From NCBI GenBank assembly GCA_021162245.1, contig JAGGZD010000056.1:1-35390 (forward strand): DNA of 35,390 nt. The letters are read 5' to 3'. Positions within the stretch are counted from its first letter, which is position 1; each line of letters opens with the position of its first letter. Shown piece by piece: positions 1 to 8,994 of the stretch. The notes beneath the pieces are model-generated. The model was given only the letters and a program-made list of their open reading frames with translations, did not search any database and had not been told where the DNA came from. The position numbers were made by a program, and so were the translations under genes. Source of the DNA: Dehalococcoidia bacterium (GTDB lineage: Bacteria; Chloroflexota; Dehalococcoidia; GIF9; AB-539-J10).

Positions 1-1256
1 GCAGGGTGCATCCGTGCTGTTCTCCATGATGGTAACAGGCCTGCGAACAGTGGAACTCCGATGCCTACCATTATCCCCACGCCCACTGCGGGCCAATGTG
101 GCTCGGTGATTATAAATGGCAGCTTGAGCTGGCTGGCATACATTGTTGTGAGTGCATGGGCAGTGGCATGGCCGAGTAATGCACCGAGGGCCGAGCCGAC
201 TACCCCCACGATCAGGGCAAAGCCCATGTAGTGGATGAGAGTCTGTATCTTGCCATAACCCAGAGCCCGCATCAGGCCAATTTGCACACGTTGTGACTCT
301 ATCAGGCGGCTGAGCAAGGTGTAAACGTCCAGGGCGGCCGTAAAAAGGAAAAACATGGGAAACAGCACGGCCATTTGTTTGTACTTATTAACTCCCTGTT
401 TCATTAAATAGTTGCTTAACTGGTCATTTCTCTCAATCACGTAAGCCGTGCGGACTCCATGTATGACATCCATCTTTTGCGTGCTGATAGCTACGGGCTC
501 ATCTTTGCAGATTAGCCTGTTTATGTGGTATCTGCGCATAATCTGGCCGACCTCGTGGACGCCCTCATCGCTGTCTGTGTTCGGATCGAGCTTCAAGTTG
601 ATTTCATTGATTAGTCCCTTCATTGTAAATAACGCTTCGGCTCTTGCCTGTGGCATGAAGATGATGCCGAAAGTGCCTGGTGTGCTAAACAACTCCTGGA
701 CGTTCTTGGAAACCCAGATGTATTCGGGACTGACGACTGTGCCAGCTATTTTGAACCGTGCCTGGTAGTCTTCTCTCTTGATGGTGAGCCAGTCGCCGGG
801 GTGGAGGTTATGGAATTCCGCAAAGCGTTTCTCTATCAATATCTCTCGTTCCGAGTTGGGACTGAGGTAACTTCCGCTCTCAATCTGCACGTCGTTTATC
901 TGGGGATGCTGGCCCGGTGGCAGCGAGACGACTCTTCCCGACACCTGCTCGCCGGTTTCCATTTCCATATCGATGGTCACGTCTCTGACAATGCGGCCTT
1001 GTGCCAGCACGCCAGAAATGTCATTTATTTCTCTGGCTGCCCTCTGGCTTACATAATCCACTGATATCCAGTAGTCTGCCATGCGCAGTCGCTCATAGGA
1101 ACGTTTGAGAGAGCTGTCGAGGTTTTGGTAGGCTTCATAAGAGGCAACGAAGGTGGCTATGCCGAGGGTGATAATGAGAGTCACGGCGCTAAACTATGCC
1201 CTGGATGCTATAATATCGCGCAGAAGCTTTCGGTGAATCTTTGACACCGTTACCAT
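1..1256 (-). pseudogene. FtsX-like ABC transporter permease, interrupted by TAG, 3' end beyond window
   Basis: I translated the minus strand from an ATG at 1256-1254, which overlaps the stop of the ATPase gene upstream (ATGGTAA). The frame stays open to the window edge for about 418 codons except for one TAG at 1196-1194 (codon 21), where the protein reads IIASRA-stop-FSAVTLIITLGI. A Gln (CAG) would fit, so one C-to-T change explains it. After the stop come a first membrane helix, a large extracytoplasmic domain (about residues 45-280), and the FtsX-type membrane region with the hallmark QIGLMRALGYGK. The family (MacB/LolE-like permeases) pairs with the neighbouring ATPase for export or lipoprotein handling. 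TAG is a normal stop elsewhere here (for example at 26939), so recoding is unlikely. Restart at an in-frame GTG at 1184 could still make a nearly full-length protein, but its ribosome site is poor. Pseudogene, sequencing error and restart all remain possible. Confidence 0.72.
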
Positions 1257-1996
1257 TTAAGCCTTTCAGCGTCCAGTGGGTGGGTATTGTGGGTTATCTC
1301 TGCCACCTTGCCGTCGCACAGGTGTACCACGCGGTGGGCAATGTCGCCTACGGCAGAGTTATGGGTGACCACACCCACGATCTTCCGCTCTGTTTCGTTG
1401 AGAACTTTCAACAACTTGTAAATGCGTTTGCCCGTCTCAAAATCCAGGTTTCCTGTGGGCTCATCGCACAGCAACACAGGAGGATTGGTAGCCAGGGCTC
1501 TGGCTATGGCGACACGTTGATTCTCGCCGACGGAGAGCTCGCTGGGAAAATGCTTCATGCGTTCCTGGAGTCCTACCTCGTGCAGTAGCTCTTCGGGCGA
1601 CCTGTGCTGCACCACCAGCTCTGCGGCAAATTCCACGTTTTCTCCGGTAGTCAGTGTGGGGATTAAGTTGAAAAACTGGAAGATAAAGCCGATTTGTTTG
1701 CGGCGGAACCCTGTGAGCTGGTTCTCCGACATCTGCGTGATGTCGATGTCGTTGACCACGATTCTGCCCGAACTGGGAGAACCCAGCCCTCCAATGAGAT
1801 TGAGCAGAGTCGTCTTCCCCGACCCGCTGGGGCCCGGGAAAACGATGAATTCTCCTGCAATTATGTCGAGGTTGATTCCTCTCAGTACCGGCACCTGGAG
1901 CTTGCCTATGCGGTAGTTCTTGGAAACCTCTTTCAGCCTGATCCTGGGTTCCCTGGCATCTGGCTGTATTTCGCCTGGCTCTGCTGCGTGAGGCAT
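1250..1996 (-). CDS. ABC transporter ATP-binding protein (LolD/MacB type) with degenerate signature
   Basis: This is a 248-residue ATPase of the family that drives FtsX-like permeases. Visible motifs are Walker A GPSGSGKTT, Q-loop FQFFNLIPTLT, Walker B LLCDEPTGNLD and H-loop VVTH. The ABC signature, normally LSGGEQQR, reads LSVGENQR, and the D-loop is NLDFETG rather than the usual NLDSETG. The ORF track begins at a GTG at 2065, but the ATG at 1996 is preceded by AGGGGG with 8-nt spacing and fits the family N-terminus better, so I chose it. The stop overlaps the permease start. Together with the nonsense codon in the permease, the altered signature suggests relaxed selection on this exporter, though the conserved Ser and second Gly of the signature remain and activity cannot be excluded. 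Confidence 0.88.
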   Translation of the reverse strand: MPHAAEPGEIQPDAREPRIRLKEVSKNYRIGKLQVPVLRGINLDIIAGEFIVFPGPSGSGKTTLLNLIGGLGSPSSGRIVVNDIDITQMSENQLTGFRRKQIGFIFQFFNLIPTLTTGENVEFAAELVVQHRSPEELLHEVGLQERMKHFPSELSVGENQRVAIARALATNPPVLLCDEPTGNLDFETGKRIYKLLKVLNETERKIVGVVTHNSAVGDIAHRVVHLCDGKVAEITHNTHPLDAERLKW

Positions 1997-2220
1997 AGGT
2001 TGTCCCCCTGCTGCTTCATCTTTTTCGATGCTCCGATGATCGCTTGTGCCGCAATAATGCCCCACACTGGGTGTGCAGTATCGAGTTTAGTATTACACAG
2101 TTGCTAGCTCCTTTCAAGGCACATCTATGTGGTGTCCCGAGCACGCAATACGCTTTTTTGAGTTGTGGATATGAACTAAGTTTGACTGCAAACAACTGCA
2201 GAGAATTAATCAGGAAATAG

Positions 2221-2249
2221 TTGTATTTCAGGCTATGTTTTGATACTAT
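2221..2249 (+). promoter_or_regulatory. Putative sigma70 promoter of the MATE-MarR operon
   Basis: TTGTAT at 2221-2226 is followed by a 17-nt spacer and TACTAT at 2244-2249. The -10 box lies inside the left arm of the perfect palindrome at 2242-2275, so a bound regulator would block polymerase. The predicted start leaves a leader of about 40 nt before the MATE ATG. Confidence 0.5.
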
Positions 2250-2275
2250 TAGTTGTATATACAACTAATAGTATC
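2242..2275. promoter_or_regulatory. Perfect 34-bp palindrome, probable MarR operator
   Basis: The left arm GATACTATTAGTTGTAT is followed directly by its exact reverse complement, giving a 34-bp dyad without spacer or mismatch. The core TTGTATATACAA is the type of sequence bound by MarR/OhrR-family dimers. It lies 20 bp before the MATE start codon and overlaps the proposed -10 box. A further single half-site (AGTTGTAT) lies just upstream at about 2219-2226. The MarR gene at the end of the same operon is the obvious candidate ligand, giving autoregulation. Confidence 0.75.
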
Positions 2276-2295
2276 GTTCACGATTTCAATAACTT

Positions 2296-3678
2296 ATGCA
2301 GAATCACAGTCTGGCTCTGGCTAACGAACCTGTAAAAACATTGTTATGGAAACTCTCTGTTCCAGCGATGGCAGGCATGTTTGTTATGTCTCTATACAAC
2401 GTGGTAGATATGATTTTCGTTGGTCGGGGAGTAGGCGCTCTGGCCATTGCCGGCGTTTCTGTAGTTTTTCCTCTCCAGATGTTCACCATGGCAATTGGTA
2501 TGATGATCGGGATGGGAACGTCATCCCTCATTTCCAGGAGCATGGGCGCTGGCGATATGAAGCGAGCAGAACGTGCGCTGGGCAATGCCATTTTTCTGAT
2601 TCTTATTCTTGGAAGCACGTTAACGATTGTGGGATTAGCAAAAACCACTTTCTTCATTTATCTCTTTGGTGCTACGGATGATGTTTTTCCCTACGCAAAA
2701 GAGTATATGGATGTAATTCTTTTCAGCGTGGTGCTGCACGAATTCGCTATGTCATCCAACGGTATCATCAGGGCCGAAGGCAATGCCCGTGTTGCAATGG
2801 TAAGTATGTTCATAGGTGCCTTGGTAAATATTGCACTTGACCCAATTTTTATATTTGCTCTTGGCATGGGTGTTCGGGGGGCAGCAATTGCAACAGTTAT
2901 TGCGCAGGCTGTGACGACGCTATATCTTCTGCGTTATTTTCTTTCTGGGAAAAGCTCTCTGCGAATCAGGGTGAAGAATTTTCTTCTGGAGTGGGCTGTG
3001 GTCAAACAAATTGTGTCCATAGGATTTGCCTCCTTTATAAGGACTGCAGCAACAAGTTTTATCGCTGTTATCATTAACAGGACGCTGGCTTCCTATGGTG
3101 GGGGCATTTCCATAGCGGTATTTGGCGTGATACGTCGGGTGATGATGTTTGCCGCAATGCCGAGCATGGGTATTGCCCAGGGGCTCCAGCCGATTCTTGG
3201 CTTCAGCTACGGCGCAAAGCGTTACGACAGGGGGATAGAAGTAATACGCAAGTCCGCTATTATTGCAACAGTGTTTTCTGTGGCTGCTTTTGGGATTTTA
3301 CTATTTTTTCCCGGCCCGATTATGCGTATTTTTTCCACAGATGCTGTTCTCCTGTCACAGGGCACCCACGCGATGAAGCTGGCCTTTTTAGCATTTTGGC
3401 TGGTCGGATTTCATATGGTCGGCTCAACTATCTTTCAGGCAATCGGCAAGGTAATTCCAACATTCATTCTTGCTACATCCAGACAAATTCTCTTTCTGAT
3501 TCCATTGATATTAATTCTTCCTCGTTTCTTCCAGCTTGACGGGATATGGCTGTCAATACCAATTGCCGATGCCTTATCTTTTAGCATAACGCTTGTTATG
3601 GTCATCCCCCAGATGCGCGAGTTCAAGAGGCAGCAAGCTCTAATCGAAGAGGGCGATGTGATATGTACGAATCATTAG
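2296..3678 (+). CDS. MATE family multidrug efflux transporter
   Basis: This 460-residue membrane protein has the length and two-halved layout of MATE (multi-antimicrobial extrusion) antiporters. About twelve hydrophobic segments are visible, with the family-like starts ALANEPVKTLLWKLSVPAM and, in the second half, VVKQIVSIGFASFIRTAATSF. The stretch MGIAQGLQPILGFSYGAKRYDR matches the usual second MatE repeat (GxxQGxQPIxGYNYGA). Such proteins export cationic drugs in exchange for sodium ions or protons. The start ATG has no obvious Shine-Dalgarno sequence. The 3' end overlaps the MarR gene by 16 bp, so the two are translated together. Control is probably through the 34-bp palindrome just upstream. 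The substrate cannot be read from the sequence. Confidence 0.93.
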   Translation: MQNHSLALANEPVKTLLWKLSVPAMAGMFVMSLYNVVDMIFVGRGVGALAIAGVSVVFPLQMFTMAIGMMIGMGTSSLISRSMGAGDMKRAERALGNAIFLILILGSTLTIVGLAKTTFFIYLFGATDDVFPYAKEYMDVILFSVVLHEFAMSSNGIIRAEGNARVAMVSMFIGALVNIALDPIFIFALGMGVRGAAIATVIAQAVTTLYLLRYFLSGKSSLRIRVKNFLLEWAVVKQIVSIGFASFIRTAATSFIAVIINRTLASYGGGISIAVFGVIRRVMMFAAMPSMGIAQGLQPILGFSYGAKRYDRGIEVIRKSAIIATVFSVAAFGILLFFPGPIMRIFSTDAVLLSQGTHAMKLAFLAFWLVGFHMVGSTIFQAIGKVIPTFILATSRQILFLIPLILILPRFFQLDGIWLSIPIADALSFSITLVMVIPQMREFKRQQALIEEGDVICTNH

Positions 3679-4100
3679 GTAAATGGATTTCAATCATTCA
3701 CAGGTATAGCCGCAATTTTGTAGACAAAGAGTTTGCCGAGTTCGATATTAAGGGTGGGTATCTACAGTTTGTTCACGCTCTTTATCGGCATGATGGGTTA
3801 AGCCAGGACGAGTTGAGCGAGGCGCTTGGCATGGATAAGACCACCACGGCGCGGGTGATTAAAGAGCTGGTGGAGTTGGGGTATGTGGCCAAGAAACATG
3901 ATTGCCATGACAAACGCTTTTACAGGCTTTCCCTGACAGCTAAAGGAAAAGATATCGTGCCCAGACTGGAGAGGACTTTGAAACGCTGGACTGAAATTCT
4001 CGGCACTGGATTTACACAGGATGAAAGACGGCTTGCCATCACTCTGCTGAAGAAAATGGCCGAGAATGCCGCAGCATTCAAGCAAAGAGGGTTTAGTTAA
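3663..4100 (+). CDS. MarR family transcriptional regulator
   Basis: A 145-residue winged-helix regulator. The central DNA-binding region reads LSQDELSEALGMDKTTTARVIKELVELGYV (about residues 43-72), followed by a wing with DKRFYRLSLTAKG, all typical of MarR. The N- and C-terminal helices would form the dimer interface. The start ATG lies inside the last codons of the MATE gene behind GAAGAGG, so the regulator is coupled to the pump. MarR proteins usually repress a neighbouring transporter and themselves and are released by small phenolic or lipophilic ligands. The perfect palindrome at 2242-2275 is the likely operator. No redox cysteine pair of OhrR type is evident. Confidence 0.93.
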   Translation: MYESLGKWISIIHRYSRNFVDKEFAEFDIKGGYLQFVHALYRHDGLSQDELSEALGMDKTTTARVIKELVELGYVAKKHDCHDKRFYRLSLTAKGKDIVPRLERTLKRWTEILGTGFTQDERRLAITLLKKMAENAAAFKQRGFS

Positions 4101-4165
4101 GAGCGGGGTGGTTCACGAAGACAACTTCAGAGCAAAATATAGACGAGTTTTCTGATTGTGGAATG

Positions 4166-5320
4166 CTAATCACGGTTATGCCGCAGGAATATTGCGCAGA
4201 CCAGACTTACCATAAGTATTGCGATTCCGGCGCTGGTGAAGGTCGGCTGGAAGCCAAAGCGGTCGACGCAGTTGCCTATAAGGGGGGAAAATATGCCGCC
4301 GGCCTCCATGCTTGCAAAATAGTAAATACCAAGTATTGTTGAGCGACGGTGCTCCGGAGTCTGGCTAATGATGTAGGATTCCGATGCTGGCATGCGAATG
4401 TATATGGCTATGCCAAACATAAGTAGCACAGCGCCAATTCCCAGGCCAGAGGGCACTATATTTAACAGGTAAATCAGTGGGCCTGTAACAAGGCATGCCA
4501 CCAGCGCCACGCTGATTTTGCCGATGCGGTCCGATATATGTCCTCCCAGTGGGCTTGCCCACAGTCCGGCAGAATAGATAATGGACAAGAACGATGCGGC
4601 TGTTGCTTCAGCAACGCCAAAGTGGTCAACCATGAACAACGGGATGAACGATATTATGGAGAAGTTTACCCCCGCGGTGAATATGTTTAACACCATGAAT
4701 GGTATTAATTGAGGCAAATAACTTGAAGGTGGCTGTGCTTTATCACGATATTCAGATAGTGTTTTTGAAAGCCTGTTTAGCTCTGGGCGACGACCCAGCA
4801 CTATATAAAATGCGATTCCGAATAGTGCAGTCGGAATGGCCAGTAAGGTGAAGGAGGCACGCCAGCCATAATAAGCAGCGATGCCAGCGCCAACGAGTGG
4901 TGCTATGAAGAAGCTACCGCTGCCACCAATCATGTGGAAACCGAGCGCTCGTCCCCGATTCTTTGGTTCGACCGAGCGTGAAATTAGCGGTGTTGCCGAA
5001 GGATGGTAACCGCCTCCTGCTATTCCCATCAATACCAGGAATACTATCAGCATAAAATGGGTTTGCGAAAGGCCGACCAGTAGTCCTGTTACTGCCACGC
5101 CCGCAGTGCCTATCGTTAGCAGTACACGGGGACCGATGCGGTCGGCAAGCCAGCCTGATGGCAATTGACTGATGCCGTATGAGAGATTGAATGCCATGAC
5201 TACCACTCCTGCCTGCGTATAATCCATGGCAAACTCATTGCGGATGAATGGTAGGAGCGGTACCGGCAGCGCTATTACCAGGTGATGTGCGAAGTGCGCC
5301 AGGACAAATAAGGGAATCAC
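4166..5320 (-). CDS. Major facilitator superfamily transporter
   Basis: A 384-residue polytopic protein with about twelve membrane segments. The cytoplasmic loop 2-3 motif is GWLADRIGPRVLL and its second-half counterpart is GGHISDRIGK, both diagnostic of MFS. Overall it resembles drug or organic-acid exporters of the fosmidomycin-resistance (Fsr) kind, but the substrate is unknown. The track start is a GTG at 5320 without a nearby ribosome site and would leave almost no N-terminal tail. A good GAGAGG lies 5 nt before an in-frame ATT at 5359, which would add 13 residues (IIKKLSKSALFSS); a rare ATT start is therefore conceivable. A 10-codon ORF beginning at an ATG in the same leader is an alternative reading. 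The gene converges on the MarR gene and lies downstream of the acyl-CoA synthetase gene. Confidence 0.9.
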   Translation of the reverse strand: MIPLFVLAHFAHHLVIALPVPLLPFIRNEFAMDYTQAGVVVMAFNLSYGISQLPSGWLADRIGPRVLLTIGTAGVAVTGLLVGLSQTHFMLIVFLVLMGIAGGGYHPSATPLISRSVEPKNRGRALGFHMIGGSGSFFIAPLVGAGIAAYYGWRASFTLLAIPTALFGIAFYIVLGRRPELNRLSKTLSEYRDKAQPPSSYLPQLIPFMVLNIFTAGVNFSIISFIPLFMVDHFGVAEATAASFLSIIYSAGLWASPLGGHISDRIGKISVALVACLVTGPLIYLLNIVPSGLGIGAVLLMFGIAIYIRMPASESYIISQTPEHRRSTILGIYYFASMEAGGIFSPLIGNCVDRFGFQPTFTSAGIAILMVSLVCAIFLRHNRD

Positions 5321-5454
5321 GCTTGAAAAAAGAGCGCTCTTACTTAGTTTTTTGATAATTGTATCCTCTCATTTTTTCTGGTAGTTCTGATAATTGCTAC
5401 ATGAGGTAGAGAGCACTGGTTATGACATCAGAGTTGCCACGCGGTTAGGAAAAA

Positions 5455-7599
5455 TTAAGCTAGCATGACTCGGGCGTCAACTACCACATATCCATTATTT
5501 CGCTTCAGAACTTTCACTGGATTGAGGTCCAACTCTACTATCTGGGGCAGGTCCTCCACCATGGCGGAGACCCTTAGCAGGAGTTTCTCAAGAGCATTTA
5601 TATCAGAAGGTTCCGCTCCTCGCCAGCCTTCGAGAAGCTGGTAAGCCTTGACCGAGCGAATCATTTCCTTTGCATCGATATCAGTTAGTGGGTGAATGCG
5701 GAAAATGATGTCTTTAAATAACTCCGTATAAACCCCGCCCATGCCAAACAGAATTAAGGGACCAAGGGAAGGATCCTGGGTTACACCGACAATGACCTCT
5801 ATTTCCCCCGACATCATTTTTTGAACAATTACACCCTGCATCTCATTCTCTCTTCCGATACTGACCAGGTGCTGTCTGATTTGGGTGAAAGCGCGCTCCA
5901 CTTCGCTCTGCAAGTTGAGATCGAGGATTACCCCGCCAACCTCTGTTTTATGAATTACCGTGTCGGAGAGAAGTTTTAGGGCAACAGGGAAGCCAATCTC
6001 CTCTGCTGCCTTTTTCGCCTCCGCTGCAGTTGTGGCTGGTTTCGATTGCACTGTGTTAATGCCATAAGCTCCGAGAAGCCCGATAACGGAAGCGGTGTCC
6101 AGCCACAAGGGCCGCGTTGCACTTCGCGCTAAAGCTGCTTTGACTACCTGTTTAGCCTTCTGTTTATCGATGCCTTCTATTGTCGGGATTACTCCTTTTG
6201 CTCTCTTTAGCCAGTCACCGTATTCACAAGCCCTGGCGATCGCGCCTGCCGTAGCCTCAGGGAAGGTGAAACAGGGGACATATCCCTTCTCCCAGCCTAA
6301 TTTGGTGCTGGCACCACGCCAACCCATAAATGAAGCCACCAGCGTCTTGCCCTGTTGGCGAAATTGCGGCCCTATTTCACGGATGGCAGCAGCTATTGCT
6401 TCGGGCTGCGTAAGTATTGGAGGAATAAAAATAACAATCACTATGTCTATGCACTTATCTTGCGCCAGTAGCTTCAGTGCCTGGCTATATTCCTCAGCAC
6501 CGGCTTCAGCCGTCATATCGATGGGGTTGGTAAAACTGGCTCGGCGTGGCAGAAAGCTTTTCAACTCGGAGAGAGTTTTATCTGAAAACGCAGGCAGCTC
6601 GAGTCCTCTGGCGGCACAGGCGTCGGCAGTGAGAATTCCGGGGCCACCACCATTGGTAAGAATAGCCACTCTTCTCCCTGAAGGTATAGGTTGGTGGGAT
6701 AGCAGGTTGGCAATGTCGAAGAGTTCCTCCAATGTATCTACACGGATTACACCGGCCTGGGCAAACAGTGCTTCGCAGGCTACTTCAGCGGTAGCCAGTG
6801 CTCCTGTATGGGATGTGGCAGCTCTGGAGCCGGCTGTGGTACGTCCACTCTTTACCGCCACTATCGGCTTGGTGGGCGTTATGCTGCGGGCTATACGGGC
6901 AAATTTTCTTGGATTGCCGAAAGATTCCAGGTAAAGGAGAATAATATCGGTAGCAGGGTCTTTCTCCCAATACTGCAGCAAATCATTGTTGGATACATCA
7001 GCTCTGTTTCCTATGCTGACAAAAGTAGATAGGCCAATATTTAAGTTCTGTGTGTATTCCAATATGGCCAGTCCCAGGGCGCCGCTCTGTGTGCCTAAAG
7101 CAATGTTGCCGACAGGGGGGAAAACAGAGGAGAATGTGGCATTCATATTGAGTTGCGGGTCAGTATTGATTATTCCCATGCAGTTGGGCCCTACCAGTCG
7201 CATCCCATAGCTGTGAGCTATCTCAAGTAGTTTTTCTTGTCTGCCTATGCCTTCAGCCCCGCTCTCTGCGAAGCCGGAGGATATTATTACGATGCCGCGC
7301 ACGCCTTTTTGCCCACATTGCTCCACCACATGGTGAACTATTTCTGCTGGAACAATAACCACTGCCAGGTCCACATTTCCCGGTATATCGAGAACAGATG
7401 GGTATGCCTTTACGGAGGCCACCACCCTGGTGTTTGGGTTTACCGGATAAACGACGCCATTAAACTCCTGGTGCAGTATGTTATGGAAGAGCTTATTGCC
7501 GATGGTCCCATGTTTTTGGGATGCTCCAATAACTGCTATGGAGCGAGGCTTGAGCAGAGGCTCCAATGAGTCTATAGTGGCAACTTTCTCTTGTGGCAT
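5455..7599 (-). CDS. Acyl/acetyl-CoA synthetase (ADP-forming), fused alpha-beta subunits
   Basis: A 714-residue fusion of the two subunits of NDP-forming acyl-CoA synthetase, which makes ATP from acyl-CoA, ADP and phosphate. The N-terminal CoA-binding Rossmann domain begins SIAVIGASQKHGTIGN. The ligase-like CoA domains carry GRTTAGSRAATSHTGALA, whose His is the expected phosphohistidine. The C-terminal third is an ATP-grasp domain with VALKLLSDTVIHKTEVGGV and the metal-site stretch VELDLNPVKV. The track starts at 7728 inside argJ. The ATG at 7599, 16 bp after the argJ stop, fits the family N-terminus (MPQEK...LEPLLKPRSIAVIGAS). Cotranscription with argJ looks likely. In fermenters and syntrophs this enzyme gives substrate-level ATP from acetyl-, propionyl- or aryl-CoA; which one cannot be told here. 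Confidence 0.92.
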   Translation of the reverse strand: MPQEKVATIDSLEPLLKPRSIAVIGASQKHGTIGNKLFHNILHQEFNGVVYPVNPNTRVVASVKAYPSVLDIPGNVDLAVVIVPAEIVHHVVEQCGQKGVRGIVIISSGFAESGAEGIGRQEKLLEIAHSYGMRLVGPNCMGIINTDPQLNMNATFSSVFPPVGNIALGTQSGALGLAILEYTQNLNIGLSTFVSIGNRADVSNNDLLQYWEKDPATDIILLYLESFGNPRKFARIARSITPTKPIVAVKSGRTTAGSRAATSHTGALATAEVACEALFAQAGVIRVDTLEELFDIANLLSHQPIPSGRRVAILTNGGGPGILTADACAARGLELPAFSDKTLSELKSFLPRRASFTNPIDMTAEAGAEEYSQALKLLAQDKCIDIVIVIFIPPILTQPEAIAAAIREIGPQFRQQGKTLVASFMGWRGASTKLGWEKGYVPCFTFPEATAGAIARACEYGDWLKRAKGVIPTIEGIDKQKAKQVVKAALARSATRPLWLDTASVIGLLGAYGINTVQSKPATTAAEAKKAAEEIGFPVALKLLSDTVIHKTEVGGVILDLNLQSEVERAFTQIRQHLVSIGRENEMQGVIVQKMMSGEIEVIVGVTQDPSLGPLILFGMGGVYTELFKDIIFRIHPLTDIDAKEMIRSVKAYQLLEGWRGAEPSDINALEKLLLRVSAMVEDLPQIVELDLNPVKVLKRNNGYVVVDARVMLA

Positions 7600-7615
7600 G
7601 CCAGTTATCTTCCCA

Positions 7616-8815
7616 TTAAGTAATATCTTCGCTGTTGAGGGTAACGTATTCCTCGGATAAATCACAACCCCAGGCTGTGGCTTTACCATCTCCCAGGTTA
7701 AGGCATATCCTTGCAATTGCGGTGTCACGGGTGAGCAAGGTAATTCTCATTTCTTCCTGGTTGCAGAACACAGGAGAGCCCTGTTTCATAACGAGTGTAT
7801 TGTTGACATAAATGTCCAGCTTGTCAAGCGCCATTTCCACGCCACTTCGTCCCAGTGCAGCGGCGATACGACCCCAGTTGGGATTGCCTCCGTGAAGCGC
7901 TGTTTTCACCAGCGTTGCGCCGGCGACGGTTCGAGCTGCGCGGCGAGCCTCGACTTGCGTCGTGGCACCATCAACTGTGACTTCCATGAGTCTGTTTGCT
8001 CCTTCGCCGTCACGAACCATTGCCATGGCCAGGCGAATGCAAACTTCGTTTAAAGCTTCCTGGAAAGCCTCGCCGTTATCGAAGTTGATTATTCTATTGC
8101 CTGCCATGCCGTTGGCAAGCAGGAAAACGGAATCGTTGGTGCTGGTATCGCCATCGATGGTAGCCATATTAAAGGAAATATCCGCCGCCTTTCGCAGCGA
8201 TGCTTGCAGAAATGCAGCATCTACTCTGGCATCGGTGCTTATGAAACACAGCATGGTGGCAAGGTCAGGATGAATCATGCCTGACCCTTTGAGCGCTCCA
8301 CCGATGCTGAAGCTCTTGCCCTCGAAGCTAACTCTTGCTCCTATTTCTTTTGGCGTGGTGTCCGTGGTCATGATTGCCCTGGCGAAGGCATGGCCTCCGT
8401 TCTGGCGGAGCTTTATCTGCTCAATGCCACCTTTAATACAATCCATGGGCAAGGGCGTTCCAATTACGCCAGTGCTGGCTATAAGAACATCTTCGGGCTC
8501 GAGGTTCAGTTTTTGTGCAGCTAGATTTGCCATTTCCAGTGCGTCTGCTGCGCCTTGCTGGCCTGTACAGGCATTAGCGCAGCCCGAATTTGCCGCGATT
8601 GCCTGTGCTTGCGCTGTGGATAAATGTTCTTGGGACAGGATAACCGGGGCTGCTTTGACTTTATTGGTGGTAAAAACGGCAGCAGCCACGCATGGTGATT
8701 GGGAATAAAGGATAGCTAAATCAGTGCTATCGCTGCTTTTTATGCCGGCATGAACTGCTCCTGCCAGGAAGCCTTTTGCCGAGGTGACGGTGCCATGTAA
8801 AATTAGCTCGAACAT
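7616..8815 (-). CDS. argJ: Bifunctional glutamate N-acetyltransferase / amino-acid acetyltransferase ArgJ
   Basis: A 399-residue ArgJ of normal family length. It transfers the acetyl group from N-acetylornithine to glutamate in the cyclic arginine pathway. The autocleavage site is seen in KGSGMIHPDLATMLCF, where the Thr of ATML becomes the N-terminal nucleophile of the beta chain. Also visible are IAANSGCANACTG near residues 73-85 and the typical end CDLSEEYVTLNSEDIT. The ATG is preceded by GCGGAG at a sensible distance. Whether it also uses acetyl-CoA (bifunctional) cannot be judged from sequence. It is the first gene of a minus-strand pair with the acyl-CoA synthetase; no other arginine genes are in the window. 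Confidence 0.96.
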   Translation of the reverse strand: MFELILHGTVTSAKGFLAGAVHAGIKSSDSTDLAILYSQSPCVAAAVFTTNKVKAAPVILSQEHLSTAQAQAIAANSGCANACTGQQGAADALEMANLAAQKLNLEPEDVLIASTGVIGTPLPMDCIKGGIEQIKLRQNGGHAFARAIMTTDTTPKEIGARVSFEGKSFSIGGALKGSGMIHPDLATMLCFISTDARVDAAFLQASLRKAADISFNMATIDGDTSTNDSVFLLANGMAGNRIINFDNGEAFQEALNEVCIRLAMAMVRDGEGANRLMEVTVDGATTQVEARRAARTVAGATLVKTALHGGNPNWGRIAAALGRSGVEMALDKLDIYVNNTLVMKQGSPVFCNQEEMRITLLTRDTAIARICLNLGDGKATAWGCDLSEEYVTLNSEDIT

Positions 8816-8850
8816 AGAAACTCCGCTTAAGAATGTAGTTGCTACTATAT

Positions 8851-8880
8851 CATATATTGCTTTGCCTTCGCACTCTCCAA
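8851..8880 (-). promoter_or_regulatory. Possible promoter for argJ and acyl-CoA synthetase
   Basis: On the minus strand TTGGAG (8880-8875) is followed by an 18-nt spacer and TATATG (8856-8851), about 36 bp before the argJ ATG. The match is partial. Confidence 0.35.
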
Positions 8881-8931
8881 TAGATATGAGAAAAAATTAT
8901 TCTTAGACTGCTGGGAGGTGAAGAGTCAACA

Positions 8932-8960
8932 TTGACTTCAACCTCATCTGCGTGTATAAC
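8932..8960 (+). promoter_or_regulatory. Sigma70-type promoter of the first surface-protein gene
   Basis: TTGACT (8932-8937), a 17-nt spacer and TATAAC (8955-8960) form a near-consensus promoter, with the expected start about 28 nt before the coding ATG at 8995. Confidence 0.65.
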
Positions 8961-8994
8961 TTTATCATGGCCATTAGCCATTAAGGTAAAGTGA

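Noticed and set aside
1194-1196. Reassigned TAG codon (recoding) in the permease
   Set aside because: TAG serves as a normal stop elsewhere in the window, for instance at the end of the 26939 gene.
448-1588. Plus-strand ORFs at 448, 801 and 1241
   Set aside because: They run antisense to the permease and ATPase reading frames, which have clear family motifs.
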